From positions 1-64,000 of the forward strand of contig NZ_MACH01000053.1 of assembly GCF_001884065.1 (NCBI RefSeq): DNA of 64,000 bases, written 5' to 3'. Below, piece after piece: positions 63,493 through 64,000 of the stretch (positions are counted from its first letter, which is position 1; the number at the start of each line of letters is the position of its first letter). The notes under the pieces were generated by a model. It did no database searches. It was not told the DNA's origin and saw only the letters and a list, made by a program, of their open reading frames with translations. Source of the DNA: Bacillus proteolyticus. GTDB taxonomy: Bacteria > Bacillota > Bacilli > Bacillales > Bacillaceae_G. The position numbers were made by a program, and so were the translations under genes.

Positions 63493-64000
63493 GTAAAGAA
63501 ATTAAAGTTACTCCTGCCCTTTTAAGGGAGTTAGCTTCTAATATAGAGCGTGCAGCTCATGAATTATTTGAAACACATAAACGTTTGAATCAGCAATTAA
63601 TGGATTTACCCTTTCAAGTATCTGGAAGAGATGCTGTATTGAATCAGGCTTTATATGCAGGTTAAATGTTAGAGCGTGTAACGAATGATTTAAAAACTCA
63701 TAGTAAATCATTAAGAAATATTGCTGATCGTTTTGAGAAAACTGATCAACAAGAAGTTTCATTAGGAGATTGGAAAATAGATAGTGTTGATTTATTAAGT
63801 CCTTTTGGGGGAGGCATTGATGAATGGAAAGAAAACCCCATGGGAGCCGGGTTAACAGCATTTGGAACCTTTAAAGATGGTCAAGAGGCATACCAAATTG
63901 CTCAAAGGCATAACCAAGGTTTTCGCGCGACACCATATACAAATAATCAAGGAAAACCTATGGTGCGATTTGAGAACCGTACACTTATTAAAGGAAAAGA
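63489..64000 (+). pseudogene. WXG100-like polymorphic toxin with in-frame stop; runs off the window
   Basis: The N-terminus KVTPALLRELASNIERAAHE plus helix FETHKRLNQQLMDLPFQVSG is a WXG100-type two-helix domain for type VII secretion. TAA at 63663 follows QALYAG; the frame then continues MLERVTNDLKTHSKSLRNIA, DRFEKTDQQE, and into a middle region (DWKIDSVDLLSPFGGG, GTFKDGQEAYQIAQRHNQGF) without another stop up to 64000. CAA (Gln) to TAA is the simplest cause. The C-terminal toxin domain lies outside the window. GGTGAATCAAA precedes ATG 63489. Confidence 0.7.

Overview
The window is a low-GC Firmicute chromosome segment from the Bacillus cereus group. Supporting signs are a BslK-type NEAT-SLH haem protein, several SLH surface proteins, an LPXTG protein, and gene order matching B. 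subtilis over long stretches: hmoB(yhgC)-pbpF-hemEHY-yhgD-yhgE, yhfH-yhfI-lplJ-lcfB, and comK ... yhjE-sipV. No rRNA, tRNA, CRISPR array or intact insertion sequence was seen. Identifications rest on reading translated sequence and motifs; no database search was run.

Layout. 0-2.2 kb: tail of an LPXTG wall-anchored protein, a decayed stretch, and a repeat-bearing lipoprotein. 2.4-4.7 kb: a small hypothetical gene and the ydbS-ydbT membrane pair. 4.8-11.2 kb: haem-degrading monooxygenase, class A penicillin-binding protein, and the coproporphyrin branch of haem synthesis (hemE, hemH, hemY). 11.4-19.1 kb: a large secreted nuclease-like protein, membrane proteins, and the TetR regulator YhgD with its YhgE target. 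Three matching 23-bp palindromes mark the yhgD and yhgE control regions. 19.2-23.8 kb: small accessory genes (DUF2087, PH-like, GNAT, DinB plus WYL regulator, LacI regulator, YhfH). 24-28 kb: yhfI, lipoate ligase, a lipoprotein and long-chain acyl-CoA ligase. 28-33.6 kb: a Fur-controlled NEAT-SLH gene and a complete sulfate ABC transporter (sbp, cysT, cysW, cysA) behind a leader terminator.

33.7-40.3 kb is an AT-rich accessory island. It holds a 5'-truncated Rhs/WapA-like gene with a stop codon just before its variable tip, three or four candidate immunity or orphan genes, a VanY-type peptidase, and a broken D,D-carboxypeptidase. 40.3-52.1 kb: metallophosphoesterase, HD phosphohydrolase, ECF sigma/anti-sigma pair, AraC-GyrI regulator, a two-component system divergent from a CPBP protease, an M48 protease and an EamA transporter. 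52.2-54.9 kb: three tandem SLH-only paralogues, the first carrying an amber stop. 55-58 kb: the glyoxylate shunt (aceB-aceA). 58-62.8 kb: cold-shock gene with long leader, comK, yhjE, sipV. 62.9-64 kb: the start of a WXG100-type toxin locus, also interrupted by a stop codon, lying where B. subtilis has the genes between sipV and addB.

The most interesting points are these. (i) The YhgD operator family has a fourth copy inside lcfB, 21/23 identical to one of the yhgE operators. (ii) There are two polymorphic-toxin loci. (iii) Three separate single-codon nonsense interruptions and one frameshift all fall in surface, toxin or wall genes. (iv) A composite intergenic repeat occurs three times.
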